DNA of 64,000 bases from Haberlea rhodopensis (GCA_907163345.1 CAJQUN010000403.1:62001-126000); one strand, 5' to 3'. Positions 10,731 through 23,045 are shown, counted from the stretch's first letter. Notes: generated by a model from the sequence alone, not told the origin. A program made the numbers and translations.

Positions 10731-11416
10731 GTGTATGCATTGAACAGGGAGGAAGCAGAGGCAGCTCCTGATGATGTGATAGCGGGTAAGTGTACTTTGT
10801 TTACTTATCCTGCTTTACTGTTGATTGATACTGGTGCATCACATTCTTTTATTGCACACGCTTTTATTGATCAGTATCATATATGCTCGTCTCCACTGTT
10901 GATGCCTCTTTATGTCTCGACACCCATGGGAACTACTGTGATGACTTGTCAGAGTGTGTCTGATTGTGATATTCAGTTTGAGACTGAGTATGGACTACAA
11001 GCTGATTTGATTGTGTTAGATATGACAGATTTTGATTGCATCATTGGAATCGATGTATTGAGTAAATATCAATCTGTTGTGGATTGTTGTCAGAAGATAG
11101 TGAGATTTCATTCTGATACTGGAACTCAATGGTTCTTCTATGGCCAAGGATCGAGGGCGAGGATTCCTTTGATATCAGCAATCCGAATGTCGCGTTTGTT
11201 AGAACGTGGACATGCGGGTTATTTGATTTATGCCCTTGATGTAACTGAACAGAAAAGAGAAAGGAAAGTGGAGGAGATACCAGTGGTTGCAGAATATGCG
11301 GATGTGTTTCCAGATGAGATACCTGGATTCCCACCGAGTCGAGAAGTGGAATTTGGTATTGATTTGAAACCTGGTACTTCTGCAATTTCACGAGCTCCTT
11401 ATCGGATGGCACCAAC
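10731..11416 (+). pseudogene. Gyp1 protease and linker, cut by Cop1
   Basis: The frame resumes after the TAG at 10668 in the same phase as the zinc-knuckle segment. It holds the aspartic protease motif LLIDTGASHSFIAHAF and the second protease strand DCIIGIDVLSKYQ. The linker EYADVFPDEIPGFPPSREVEFGID, which leads into reverse transcriptase in all relatives, follows. Coding stops at 11416, where the Cop1 LTR begins; translation beyond that is LTR sequence. The rest of pol is at 20273-23045. Confidence 0.93.
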
Positions 11417-12916
11417 TGTTGGAATATGCCCTAAGACAAGTCATTAGATGATTGTTTAAGACATACAATGTTTATGGTTTTATGAATGGCAATTCATTAT
11501 TATATATTATTCTTTTAACTGTGCATTGTGAATTAATATATATGTTAATGTCCTTAGAATAATATTGTATTATTCATAAAGATGTCCCTAGTCAAGTATT
11601 ATCATGAAAGGGATAATGATAATACGTAGAGACTAGTATGTGTTGATCGATGAATTGTTCATTGATATGATATATCAAATCAATACATGGGTACATGTTA
11701 GAGAACGATGTACTGGACAGACCCACCATGAGAATACAACATGGATAGTTATATGATCGTCATATGCAATTCTCATAGTGATAATAATGTATGTAATCCT
11801 TACGACTTGTGATCATCAGAGATCTCAACATAAGGAGTTATGTATCTTGATATCGTCAAACGTTACCCGTAACAGGGTAATCTATAAAGGCGACTATTGG
11901 ATACACTACGAATTATGTAGAGGGATGTTGACTGGTCGAGATAGGATTTGTCCCTCCTATATAACAGGAGATGTGTTTGGCCCTTGATCAAGTGAGAACT
12001 AAAATGCATGGCCATGCTCGAATGAGTAGATATGAGATATCGAGCTTATTCGTTTATTCTAGTTCTACTTGGGGATCAAGAAATAAAGATTGGATATACG
12101 AGTATGACTATTCCATGACTCGTGTTCAATCTAAACACAAAGGACAAAGGGATTAAGTTACATGATTAATATTATCACAAGTTCTAAAGGTTATGTCGAG
12201 TCATTGACATTCTTGTAATTTGAGTAGCATTGATGTGTTGCTAGATACCGCTCAATGCTTGAGACGTAAAATGAGATTTTATGTCATTGCCAACATTACA
12301 AGATCCTATCGGGTCGCACAAAAGATTAAATCGAGAAGGGAAATTAAATTCATGAGATGAATTAAATAATTAAGAGGAGTCTTAATTAATAATCATAATG
12401 ATTAATTAAATCATGGGCTTAAGCCCATGAGGCTTTATGAAAGCCTTTAATTAATCATATATAATATGATTGCAAGGTGTTTAATTATTAAGACAACTTC
12501 ATATCATTAAACCTACATCCAAACTTGAAGCACACGGCCTCCAACCTCAAAATTGCTCTCGGCTTCCACTTGATAGCCGAAGAGGATTTTTGTGAAATAT
12601 TGGGCGTGCCTTTCGATTTGGAATCGATTGTGTTTCTTGTTCTAGTTTAATAACTTGTCTAGCAACTTGTTATTAAACTATCCCTTCACCCGATTTGATC
12701 GTGTGGATACCGTTGAGGCAAACCTCATCGAGTTTTGCTAGTGACTCGGAGAAGGCGTAAGACGTGGTGCTGCTCCGTGGATTCTGCTTCAAACACGCTA
12801 CAAGGGTGAGACCTTCGTATTCATTAATCCGATATGATAACCTATGTATAGATCTGCTGGTTTGTAATCCTAAAATTTTTATTCCGCTGCGTTGTATGCT
12901 CATAGGATTACTTACA
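11417..12916 (+). repeat. Cop1 5' LTR
   Basis: 1500 bp, TGTTGGAATATGCCC to GGATTACTTACA. TATATAA at 11958-11964, conserved in the 3' LTR (19311-19317) and in the 63294 copy (63838-63844), is the likely TATA box. CATGGGCTTAAGCCCATG at 12413-12430 is a perfect 18-bp palindrome, followed by a second small hairpin (AGGCTTTATGAAAGCCT). Confidence 0.97.
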
Positions 12917-12917
12917 G

Positions 12918-12930
12918 TAGTATCAGAGCC
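12918..12930 (+). other. Cop1 primer-binding site (initiator tRNA-Met type)
   Basis: TAGTATCAGAGCC lies one base after the LTR end. The usual plant site is TGGTATCAGAGCC, complementary to the 3' end of initiator tRNA-Met. The second base differs (A for G). Confidence 0.85.
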
Positions 12931-14793
12931 GTGTACAAGGCTCATATCGGATTTATGTGATTAAATTGTGTTAATCATATTAGAATTAATATTGCATGCT
13001 AATTAAAACTGTTTAATTCATATATGATATGAAATAATTATTTAGTTTTTTGAAAATCATCGTAAAGTTGTATTTGATATAATTAGGCGAATATCGAACC
13101 ATATGTCATAAAGTTTTCGGCCATCACCATCACAAATGTCACCACGACTAGCCACATGAGGGCTAGGGTTTTCGAACCCTTGGCTCGAGATGGCTTAATC
13201 GTTGTGGCTAATAATTGTGCATGGAAGTGTCGAAAATTAATTAGGGTTTAGAACCCATTGGACGTGACGGCTAGCTCATGACGGCTAGGGTTTCGAACCC
13301 TAATAGCCGTGCATGGCTCGGCCATCATCGCCTTATTTTCAAAGTTTTGAGACGTGGATGAGTTTTGAACTCTTTGACTCGATAATGGTTCACGCATGCA
13401 TGGATTAGTAACTTTACCACATGAGAGCAAGGTTTTTCGAACACTTAGCTCGAGATGGTTGAGCGAACCCCGTGCATGGCATGATCGTGACTCGTGGCTA
13501 ACAAATTCCAGCGTTTAAAACAAGATGGCTTGATAAAAATGCATGAAGGTGCGAGGCGGCTAGGGTTTGGAACCCTAGCGCCGCCGCCGCACGAGCCATG
13601 GCTCGGCCATGGGCTAAGGTTTCGAACCCTAGGCCCACTATTGGTCCAGCCGTGTGCTTCATGGTTCGAACCATGGTGGTTCGTGTCTTAGTCGCTTTAG
13701 TTCGTGACATGTGATGTCCCGAGCGTACGATAATTTTTCAAAAATTATTTTACAGTTTTAATTAGAATTAAATTTAAAATGTTTAGAATTTAATTAATTA
13801 AATGTTAATGCATGCTTTATGTGTTTTTTGAGCATGGTGCGTGGTTATAGCCCTTTGACCTATTAGATAGGATTTGTGGATGTTTGTAATGTATAATACG
13901 ACCTGCGTGTCGTGCCTTTCTCTATTTCATTCTAAATGTAATCCCTCCCCTATGTTCCCCTCGAATGTGAATCGAGGAATTCTATATCTTGTAAATAGTG
14001 TAGTTTATTTTATTGATGGTGATCAATGAAGATGGAGCATCGTGCCGGGATGAGGAGGCCATTCACAAATTGGAGCCAAAGGAAGGTGCTTGTGAAGTTA
14101 CCTTAGGTTGACTCATAGGATTTTCTCATTGGCTTGAGAAAATCATTAGTAGGGGCTATAACCATGTCACGTTTTATTATGTATGTTGATGCATGATTTA
14201 TCTTATGTTTTAGTTTGATAATAGTATTCACATATATGTAGATATGTATACAACTATATGTAGTGGACATATTTTAAATTATCAAATTAATCATGAGATC
14301 AATAAATCCCTCTAAAATATTAAGTTTTAGATGCCTTCCAAAATAAAAGTACTCGTCAATAACTTTGATTGTACATGTGTGGGTTTGCCAAAGCAAAGCA
14401 CCGTGGCAATCTTAGTAAGGCGCGAAAGGATAAAAGTGATATCCGTTATACTTTAATTGGGTACGACTTAACTAGGTTATCTCAATAGGATTGGGAACCT
14501 AGAGGCATGGGTTGGATTTTAATTCATTTGATGAATTGAACAAAGTGTTGTTCGTCCAACTATCCAAGAATTATATGTGATGTAATTGACAAAGTGTTGT
14601 CTACCTAAATAACCGAGTCTTGGGCGATTAGCCAAAGCTAACTCAAGATTAGGCGAAATATGGATCTTGGCCCACTAAAGGTTTCGAGGGTTGATATTTT
14701 TCAAACAAAATAGTGGGAGTATCATTTAATATAAGACCATGTTAAATGATTTAAATCATAAACTTATTTTGCATATTTATATTGTAGATATCC
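12931..14793 (+). other. Cop1 untranslated leader with a cluster of palindromes
   Basis: 1.9 kb without a credible gene. Between 13161 and 13675 there are at least seven self-complementary segments built on GGGTTTCGAACCC: 13161-13185, 13244-13256, 13281-13310, 13427-13449, 13555-13587, 13611-13636 and 13660-13675. The last, CATGGTTCGAACCATG, is a perfect palindrome. They lie at irregular intervals, unlike the 21/72-bp arrays. In the RNA each could fold as a short hairpin. Confidence 0.85.
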
Positions 14794-17700
14794 ATGGCAA
14801 CTAACAACGTTACTAGCACTTTATCACTGCGATCGGTCCTTGAGAAGGACAAATTAAATGGGACAAATTTCCTAGACTGGCATAGGAACTTGAGGATAGT
14901 CCTCAAACAAGAAAAGAAACAATATGTCCTAGAGGAACCCTTGCCCGCTGAGGAACCTCCCCTAACAGCTACAAGAGCTGAAAAAGATGCTTACAAGAAG
15001 CATCAGAGTGACGCACTTGATGTTGGGTGCCTCATGCTTGCCACCATGAACTCTGAGCTTCAGAAGCAACATGAGGAAATGGAGGCGTTCGATATGATCG
15101 AACACTTAAAGCAGTTGTACCAACAACAAGCAAGACAAGAGAGGTATGACGTCTCTAAGGCGTTATTTCAGTGCAGGATGGTAGAAGGAAGCTTAGTTGG
15201 AACTCATGTGCTCAAGATGATTGGGTACATTGAGAATCTGGACAAGCTAGGTTTTCCATTGGACCAAGAGTTGGCCACCGATGTAATCTTGCAATCGTTG
15301 CCTGAGAGCTTCAGTCAATTTGTAGTAAATTACAATATGACTGACATGGAAAAGACTCTACCACAATTGCTTGGTATGTTGAGAACATATGAAGCAAATA
15401 CTAAGAAGACTAGGGCCACAAATGTCCTTATTGTGAATAAGGGCAAAGGAAGGGCCAAAGCTAAAGGCAACAAGAAAGCAAAGAAGGTCTTTGCTAAATC
15501 TAAGCCAAAGTCTTCTGCACTGAAGCCAAAGGGAGGGATAGCAGAGGAAGGGAACTGTTTCCATTGCGGTGAGACCGGCCATTGGAAAAGAAACTGCAAA
15601 GTATATCTGGAGGATCTAAAGAAAGGAAGTGTGACTTCCGCTTTAGGTATTTTTGTTATAGAAGTCAATTTATCTACTTCTTCATCATGGGTATTAGATA
15701 CTGGATGTGGATCTCACATTTGTGTAAATGTGCAGGATCTCAAAAGGAGTAGGACGTTGGCGAAAGGTGAAGTAGATCTCCGAGTTGGAAATGGAGCAAG
15801 AGTTGCTGCATTAGCTATAGGAGATTATCATTTAGCTTTACCTTCTGGTTTATCATTGATTTTAAAAGACTGTTATTTTGTGCCTTCTATTACTAAAAAC
15901 ATAATATCTATTTCTTGTTTAGACAAGTATGGTTTTTCATTTATAATAAAGGACAACTATTGTTCTATTTATTTAAATGATATGTTTTATGCTAGTGCAC
16001 AAATGGTGAATGGTCTTTATGTATTAAATCTTGATATGCCTATCTATAACATAAATACTAAAAGGATTAAAAATAATGATTGTAATCCGACTTATCTCTG
16101 GCACTGTCGCTTGGGCCACATAAACGAGAACCGCATATCTAAACTTCATAAGGATGGAGTATTAGATTCATTTGATTTTGAATCATATGAAACATGCGAA
16201 TCTTGTTTAATGGGCAAGATGACTAAAGCCCCTTTCAAGGGACATGTTGAAAGGGCAAATGTTTTATTGGGACTAATACATAGTGATGTATGTGGACCAA
16301 TAAGTACACAAGCTAGAGGTGGTTTTCAATACTTCGTTACATTTACTGATGACCTCAGTAGATATGGGTATGTGTACCTAATGAAACATAAACATGAAAC
16401 CTTTGAAAAGTTCAAAGATTTCAAGAATGAAGTACAAAACCAACTTGGCAAAAGTATCAAAATCCTTCGATCAGATCGAGGAGGTGAATACTTAAGCCAA
16501 GAATTTCATGACTATCTAAAGGAGTGTGGGATAGTCCCACAACTCACTCCTCCGTATACTCCACAATGGAATGGTGTATCCGAGAGGAGAAATCGAACCT
16601 TGTTAGACATGGTTAGATCAATGATGAGTCATGCAGATCTTCCGATATCGTTTTGGGGACACGCTCTAGAAACAGCGATTTTCTTACTGAACCGTGTTCC
16701 ATCTAAATCAGTGGAAAAGACACCATATGAGATATGGACTGGGAAGCGTCCTAGTATGTCTTTTATGAAGATTTGGGGTTGTGAGGCTTTCGTTAGACGT
16801 CACGCCACTAACAAACTTGGACCCAAATCTGATAAGTGTTTATTTGTGGGGTATCCTAAGGAAACTAAAGGATACTATTTCTATTATCCCACCGAGAACA
16901 AAGTAGTTGTTGCTCGGACTGGTGTATTTCTTGAAAGAGAATTTATTTCTAGAAAAACCAGTGGGAGAAAAATAGAACTTAGTGAAGTTCAACCACAAGA
17001 AAACACTGAACCTGAGATTGAGATGGAAACAGAGCAGGCACCGCAAGCTGTTGTGGAAGAAACACCTGCTCAAGAGACACAAGCCCAGCGTAGGTCTGTA
17101 AGAGTACACCGGGAGCCACAGAGATATGGATTTCTTGTGACTCAACAAGGTGACTTACTACTTATTGATGAGGATGAGCCGTCATCTTATCAACAAGCTA
17201 TAATGGGCAATGATTCTGAGAAATGGCAAGAGGCCATGAAATCTGAGATGGAATCCATGTATGCAAACCAAGTATGGACTTTGGTTGATCCACCTGAAGG
17301 GGTACGACCCATAGGGTGCAAATGGATTTTCAAGAAAAAGACCGATATGGATGGTAACGTACAAACCTATAAAGGTCGGCTGGTTGCAAAAGGATTCAAA
17401 CAAATTCATGGTATTGACTATGATGAAACCTTTTCACCAGTGGCCATGGTTAAATCCATAAGGATCTTACTTGCAATAGCTGCATTTCATGATTATGAAA
17501 TCTGGCAGATGGATGTCAAAACAGCTTTCCTTAATGGAAATCTGCTCGAGGATGTGTACATGACACAGCCCGAGGGTTTTGTCGATCCAAAGGATGCTGG
17601 AAAGATATGCAAGCTACAACGATCCATTTATGGATTGAAGCAAGCTTCTCGGAGTTGGAATCTTCGTTTTGATGATGCAATCAAAGAGTTTGGTTTTATC

Positions 17701-18756
17701 AAAAATGAAGATGAACCTTGTGTCTACAAGAAGGTCAGTGGGAGCGTAATCATTTTCCTAGTGTTGTATGTAGATGACGTACTTCTTATTGGAAATGATA
17801 TCCCTGCCTTGCAATCTGTAAAGATTTGGCTAGGGAACTGCTTTTCGATGAAAGACTTGGGAGAAGCCACCTATGTATTAGGAATCAAGATCTATAGAGA
17901 TAGATCAAGAAGGCTTCTTGGTCTAAGTCAAAGTACATACATAGACAAGGTGCTTAAAAGGTTTAGCATGCAAGAATCCAAGAAAGGATTCGTGCCTATG
18001 ACACATGGTATTTATCTCTCGAAGGAACAGTGTCCTTCAACACCAGATGAAAGACAACGCATGAGTAAGATTCCATACGCGTCAGCTATTGGATCTATCA
18101 TGTATGCCATGATATGTACTCGTCCCGATGTATCGTATGCTTTGAGCATGACGAGCAGATATCAAGTTGATCCAGTTGAAGGTCACTGGATTGCTGTCAA
18201 GAATATCCTGAAGTACTTGAGAAGGACTAAGGATACATTCTTGATTTATGGAGGTGAGGAAGAGCTCAATGTAATGGGTTACACTGATGCAAGCTTCCAA
18301 ACCGACAAAGATGATTTTCGATCGCAATCTGGATATGTGTATTGCCTGAATGGAGGTGCTGTGAGCTGGAAGAGTTCAAAGCAAGAAACAGTAGCCGATT
18401 CTACAACGGAAGCTGAGTATATTGCTGCCTCGGATGCAGCAAAGGAAGTTGTTTGGATGAGGAAGTTCATTTCTGAACTTGGAGTGGTGCCTAGCATTAA
18501 AGATCCGATAGAACTCTATTGTGACAACAATGGAGCGATCGCATTGGCTAAGGAACCAAGATCTCACCAAAGATCCAAGCACATACTTAGGCGTTTCCAT
18601 TTCATTCGAGAAATCGTTGAAAGGGGAGATGTTAAAATATGCAAAGTACCAACAGATGATAATGTATCTGACCCATTGACGAAGCCGCTGTCACAGCAGA
18701 AGCATGATCGTCATACTAGATCTCTAGGCATTAGGTATATGTCTGAGTGGTCTTAG
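14794..18756 (+). CDS. Cop1 gag-pol polyprotein, complete (1320 aa)
   Basis: One uninterrupted frame encodes the whole copia polyprotein. A UBN2-type gag fills about the first 230 residues. The zinc knuckle is C255-C258-H263-C268. The aspartic protease motif is LDTGCGSHIC with D302. The pre-integrase HHCC region lies near 435-485. The integrase triad is D498, D561, E597, with the canonical 35-residue D-E spacing. Reverse transcriptase shows MDVKTAFLNG and YVDD at 992-995. RNase H begins at TDAS (D1165) with SWKSSKQ and STTEAEY. All catalytic residues I can recognise are present. ATG 14794 fits the family's MATNN-like start just after a leader boundary. This is the only copy in the window that could still encode working enzymes, and it could in principle also serve defective relatives. 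Confidence 0.97.
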   Translation: MATNNVTSTLSLRSVLEKDKLNGTNFLDWHRNLRIVLKQEKKQYVLEEPLPAEEPPLTATRAEKDAYKKHQSDALDVGCLMLATMNSELQKQHEEMEAFDMIEHLKQLYQQQARQERYDVSKALFQCRMVEGSLVGTHVLKMIGYIENLDKLGFPLDQELATDVILQSLPESFSQFVVNYNMTDMEKTLPQLLGMLRTYEANTKKTRATNVLIVNKGKGRAKAKGNKKAKKVFAKSKPKSSALKPKGGIAEEGNCFHCGETGHWKRNCKVYLEDLKKGSVTSALGIFVIEVNLSTSSSWVLDTGCGSHICVNVQDLKRSRTLAKGEVDLRVGNGARVAALAIGDYHLALPSGLSLILKDCYFVPSITKNIISISCLDKYGFSFIIKDNYCSIYLNDMFYASAQMVNGLYVLNLDMPIYNINTKRIKNNDCNPTYLWHCRLGHINENRISKLHKDGVLDSFDFESYETCESCLMGKMTKAPFKGHVERANVLLGLIHSDVCGPISTQARGGFQYFVTFTDDLSRYGYVYLMKHKHETFEKFKDFKNEVQNQLGKSIKILRSDRGGEYLSQEFHDYLKECGIVPQLTPPYTPQWNGVSERRNRTLLDMVRSMMSHADLPISFWGHALETAIFLLNRVPSKSVEKTPYEIWTGKRPSMSFMKIWGCEAFVRRHATNKLGPKSDKCLFVGYPKETKGYYFYYPTENKVVVARTGVFLEREFISRKTSGRKIELSEVQPQENTEPEIEMETEQAPQAVVEETPAQETQAQRRSVRVHREPQRYGFLVTQQGDLLLIDEDEPSSYQQAIMGNDSEKWQEAMKSEMESMYANQVWTLVDPPEGVRPIGCKWIFKKKTDMDGNVQTYKGRLVAKGFKQIHGIDYDETFSPVAMVKSIRILLAIAAFHDYEIWQMDVKTAFLNGNLLEDVYMTQPEGFVDPKDAGKICKLQRSIYGLKQASRSWNLRFDDAIKEFGFIKNEDEPCVYKKVSGSVIIFLVLYVDDVLLIGNDIPALQSVKIWLGNCFSMKDLGEATYVLGIKIYRDRSRRLLGLSQSTYIDKVLKRFSMQESKKGFVPMTHGIYLSKEQCPSTPDERQRMSKIPYASAIGSIMYAMICTRPDVSYALSMTSRYQVDPVEGHWIAVKNILKYLRRTKDTFLIYGGEEELNVMGYTDASFQTDKDDFRSQSGYVYCLNGGAVSWKSSKQETVADSTTEAEYIAASDAAKEVVWMRKFISELGVVPSIKDPIELYCDNNGAIALAKEPRSHQRSKHILRRFHFIREIVERGDVKICKVPTDDNVSDPLTKPLSQQKHDRHTRSLGIRYMSEWS

Positions 18757-18759
18757 TGC

Positions 18760-18771
18760 AAGTGGCAGATT
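18760..18771 (+). other. Cop1 polypurine tract, variant
   Basis: AAGTGGCAGATT directly precedes the 3' LTR. Related copia elements usually have AAGTGGGAGATT. The C inside the purine run could weaken plus-strand priming, which matters because the polyprotein is otherwise intact. Confidence 0.65.
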
Positions 18772-20267
18772 TGTTGGGATATGCCCTAAGACAAGTCATT
18801 AGATGATTGTTTAAGACATACAATGTTTATGGTTTTATGAATGGCAATTCATTATTATATATTATTCTTTTAACTGTGCATTGTGAATTAATATATATGT
18901 TAATGTCCTTAGAATAATATTGTATTATTCTTAAAGATGTCCCTAGTCAAGTATTATCATGAAAGGGATAATGATAATACGTAGAGACTAGTATGTGTTG
19001 ATCGATGAATTGTTCATTGATATGAGATATCAAATCAATACATGGGTACATGTTAGAGAACGATGTACTGGACAGACCCACCATGAGAATGCAACATGGA
19101 TAGTTATATGATTGTCATATGCAATTTTCATAGTGATAATAATGTATGTAATCCTTACGACTTGTGATCATCAGAGATCCCAACATAAGGAGTTATATCT
19201 TGATATCGTCAAACGTTACCCGTAACAGGGTAATCTATAAAGGCGACTATTGGATACACTACGAATTATGTAGAGGGATGTTGACTGATCGAGATAGGAT
19301 TTGTCCCTCCTATATAACAGGAGATGTGTTTGGCCCTTGATCAAGTGAACTAAAATGCATGGCCATGCTCGAATGAGTCGATATGAGATATCGAGCTTAT
19401 TCGTTTATTCTAGTTCTACTTGGGGATCAAGAAATAAAGATTGGATATACGAGTATGACTATTCCATGACTCGTGTTCAATCTAAACACAAAGGACAAAG
19501 GGATTAAGTTACATGATTAATATTATCACAAGTTCTAAAGGTTATGTCGAGTCATTGACATTCTTGTAATTTGGGTAGCATTGATGTGTTGCTAGATACC
19601 GCTCAATGCTTGAGACGTAAAATGAGATTTTATGTCACTGCCAACATTACAAGATCCTATCGGGTCGCACAAAAGATTAAATCGAGAAGGGAAATTAAAT
19701 TCATGAGATGAATTAAATAATTAAGAGGAGTCTTAATTAATAATCATAATGATTAATTAAATCATGGGCTTAAGCCCATGAGGCTTTATGAAAGCCTTTA
19801 ATTAATCATATGTAATATGATTGCAAGGTGTTTAATTAGTAAGACAACTTCATATCATTAAACCTACATCCAAACTTGAAGCACACGGCCTCCAACCTCA
19901 AAATTGCTCTCGGCTTCCACTTGATAGCCGAAGAGGATTTTTGTGAAATATTGGGCGTGCCTTTCGATTTGGAATCGATTGTGTTTCTTGTTCTAGTTTA
20001 ATAACTTGTCTAGCAACTTGTTATTAAACTATCCCTTCACCCGATTTGATCGTGTGGATACCGTTGAGGCAAACCTCATCGAGTTTTGCTAGTGACTCGG
20101 AGAAGGCGTAAGACGTGGTGCTGCTCCGTGGATTCTGCTTCAAACACGCTACAAGGGTGAGACCTTCGTATTCATTAATCCGATATGATAACCTATGTAT
20201 AGATATGCTGGTTTGTAATCCTAATTTTTTTATTCCGCTGCGTTGTATGCTCATAGGATTACTTACA
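18772..20267 (+). repeat. Cop1 3' LTR
   Basis: 1496 bp, TGTTGGGATATGCCC to GGATTACTTACA, about 99% identical to the 5' copy by eye. TATATAA is at 19311-19317. It ends directly at target duplication CCAAC, after which Gyp1 reverse transcriptase resumes. Confidence 0.97.
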
Positions 20268-20272
20268 CCAAC

Positions 20273-23045
20273 TGAATTGAAAGAGTTGAAAACTCAATTA
20301 CAAGATTTATTGGACAAGGGGTACATACATCCTAGTGTATCGCCTTGGGGTGCTCCGGTCTTATTTGTTAAGAAAAAGGATGGGACAATGCGATTGTGTA
20401 TTGACTATTGACAATTGAACAAGGTAACAATAAAGAATAAATATCCTCTTCCTCGTATTGATGATTTGTTTGATCAGTTGCAGGGATCAAAGATTTATTC
20501 TAAGATTGATTTGAGGTCAGGATATCATCAAATACGTGTGAGGGAAGGAGATATACAGAAGACAGCATTCAGGACTCGTTATGGGCATTATGAGTTTCTG
20601 GTGATGCCATTTGGAGTGACAAATGCTCCCGCTGTCTTTATGAGTTTAATGAATCGTGTGTTCCAGGAATACCTTGATCGCTTTGTCATTGTTTTTATCG
20701 ATGATATACTGATCTATTCGCAGAATGATGCGGAACATGTTCAACATTTGCATATGGTATTGCAATTGTTGAGGACACATCAGTTGTATGCCAAACTCAG
20801 TAAGTGTGAGTTTTGGTTGACTAGTGTCGGCTTTTTGGGACATGTAATATCAGAAGAAGGTATATCAGTTGATCCAAAGAAAGTGGAAGCAGTGTTGAAT
20901 TGGTCAGCACCTACTTCTGTGCCAGAGATTCGTAGTTTCTTGGGTTTAGCTGGATATTATAGACGGTTTGTTGAAGGATTTTCAGCGATTGCCAAACCAT
21001 TGACACATTTGACACAGAAGGAAGTATCATTTCAATGGTCAGAGGCTTGTGAGCGTAGTTTTCAGGAATTAAAACATCGATTGACTACAGCTCCAGTCTT
21101 GATCATTCCATCGGAGCATGACAGGTTTTCATTATATACTGATGCATCTTTACTTGGTTTGGGTTGTGTATTGATGCAGGACAAACATGTAGTGGCTTAT
21201 GCATCACGACAGTTGAAGCCACATGAAATGCGATATCCAGTACATGATCTGGAATTGGCTGTCATTGTCTTTGCATTGAAGATATGGCGACATTATTTAT
21301 ATGGTACGTCGTTTACCATATACACAGATCATAAGAGTCTAAAATTTCTATTCACTCAAGCGGAGTTGAATATGAGGCAAAGGAGATGGATGGATCTGTT
21401 GAAAGATTATGATTGTGAGATTGAATATCATCCAGGAAAGGCTAATCTTACAGCAGATGCTTTAAGTCGGAAAGTACATCATACGGCTGATGAGATGATT
21501 CATTTATCAGCGTTGATGACTTCTTGTTGTACTTTGGGTTATGATTTTGATGTGGAAACAGTACCAGTACAGGTATCAACATTATTGGTTGAACCTGATA
21601 TTTTTGACAAAATCAGAAAGGCACAAATGACTGATGATGAAGTACAACGTTGGAAAGAAATGATAAGTCAAGGACAAACATCACAGTTTGTACTTGCAAA
21701 TGATGGAATTTTGAAATACAGGACTTGTTGGGTAGTCCCTGCTTCATTGGGACTACGCGAAGAACTACTACAACGTGCTCATTGTAGTAGATACAGTATA
21801 CATCCTGGAGGAAAGAAAATGTATCATGATTTACGTACCCAATTTTGGTGGAAACGTATGAAACAGGATGTGTTGAGCTTTGTGAAACGGTGTTTGATCT
21901 GTCAACAAGTGAAAGCGGAAAGACAGAGACCAGGAGGTGAATTACCTAGTTTGGAAATTCCTCAGTGGAAATGGGAACATATCACGATGGATTTTGTGAC
22001 TCATTTACCACGGACGTCTTCTGGTTGCGATGCTATTTGGGTGATTGTTGACCGACTCACCAAAGTATCTCATTTCGTGCCATATTGTATGACATTTACA
22101 TATCTGAGAATGGCACAGTTGTACATTCAAAATGTAGTGAGACTACATGGTATTCCGATTTCCATTGTATCGGATATGGATCCGAGATTTACTTCTCATT
22201 TTTGGGAAGGGTTACAGACAGCGTTGGGAACTGAAGTGCGGTTGAGTACAGCATATCATCCTCAGACAGATGGACAAACAGAGCGTACGATACAGACGCT
22301 TGAGGATATGTTGCGTGCCTGTGTATTAGAGTTTGATATCTCTTGGCAAGAGTCGTTGCCATTAGTGGAATTTTCATATAACAACAGTTATCAGTCTAGT
22401 ATACAGATGGCACCATTTGAGGCTTTGTATGGGCGACGATGTAGATCGCCATTGTATTGGGATGATGTGGATCAGTCTTCCTTACATGGACCGGATATGA
22501 TTCATGAAATGGAAGAGAAAGTAAAGATAATTCGATTGAAACTGAAAGCTGCTCAAGATCGACAGGCTGCTTATGCCAATAAGCGACGTAGACCACTTGA
22601 ATTTCAAGTTGGTGACCGTGTGTTCTTGAAAATGTCACCTTTTAAAGGTGTAGTACGGTTTGGCAAGCGTGGAAAATTGTCTCCACGGTATGTTGGTCCA
22701 TATGAGGTGTTGCAACGTATTGGTACGTTGGCATATCGATTGGCACTACCACCAGCCTTGAGTAGTATTCATGATGTCTTTCATGTTTCACTGTTGAGGA
22801 AATATGAACCAGATCCGAGTCATGTATTACAGCTACCTGATGTACAATTGGATACAGATGTGTCGTATGAGGAACGACCGGTTATGATCTTGGATCGAGC
22901 TGAACGCAGGTTGCGTAATAAAGTGATTCCTATGGTTAAGGTACAGTGGGACAGACGGTGTCGAAGAGGCAACGTGGGAGACGGAGCAGCATATGATGCA
23001 ACGCTATCCGGATTTGTTTTCTGGTATGATTTTACAGTTTTATGA
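20273..23045 (+). pseudogene. Gyp1 reverse transcriptase, RNase H and integrase
   Basis: RT begins with LQDLLDKGYIHPSVSPWGAPVLF, then meets TGA at 20409-20411 where Gyp2 has CGG (Arg). From 20415 the frame is open: YSKIDLRSGYHQI, FIDDILIYS (catalytic DD), RNase H LYTDASLLGLGCVLMQ, the integrase zinc region (H..H, CLICQQ), and catalytic Asp/Asp/Glu in MDFVTHL, IVSDMDPRF and DGQTERTIQ. Arg of the usual SDRDPRF is Met here. The chromodomain is lost at a 1-nt deletion near 22960, after which the frame reads an unrelated tail. Two small lesions on an otherwise complete pol mark a recently dead element. Confidence 0.94.

Larger units (their letters stand above)
11417..20267 (+). mobile_element. Cop1: intact Ty1/copia retrotransposon nested in Gyp1
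   Basis: An 8851-bp element with two LTRs of about 1.5 kb, PBS, long leader, one open polyprotein and near-PPT. Target duplication CCAAC lies at 11412-11416 and 20268-20272. I count about 15-17 differences between the LTRs (about 1.1%), so the insertion is recent. Domain order (protease, integrase, RT, RNase H) defines Ty1/copia. The gag start and LDTGCGSHIC protease resemble Tnt1/Tork-type plant elements, but that clade call is tentative. A third LTR of the family begins at 63294. Confidence 0.97.

Noticed and set aside
12413..12447. Palindrome CATGGGCTTAAGCCCATG plus hairpin as a bacterial-type terminator
   Set aside because: It sits in a plant copia LTR. A role in 3'-end formation is possible but not supported by anything else seen.
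12673..12945. 90-residue minus-strand frame repeated at 20024-20254
   Set aside because: Both lie in the Cop1 LTRs and repeat only because the LTRs do. No conserved domain.
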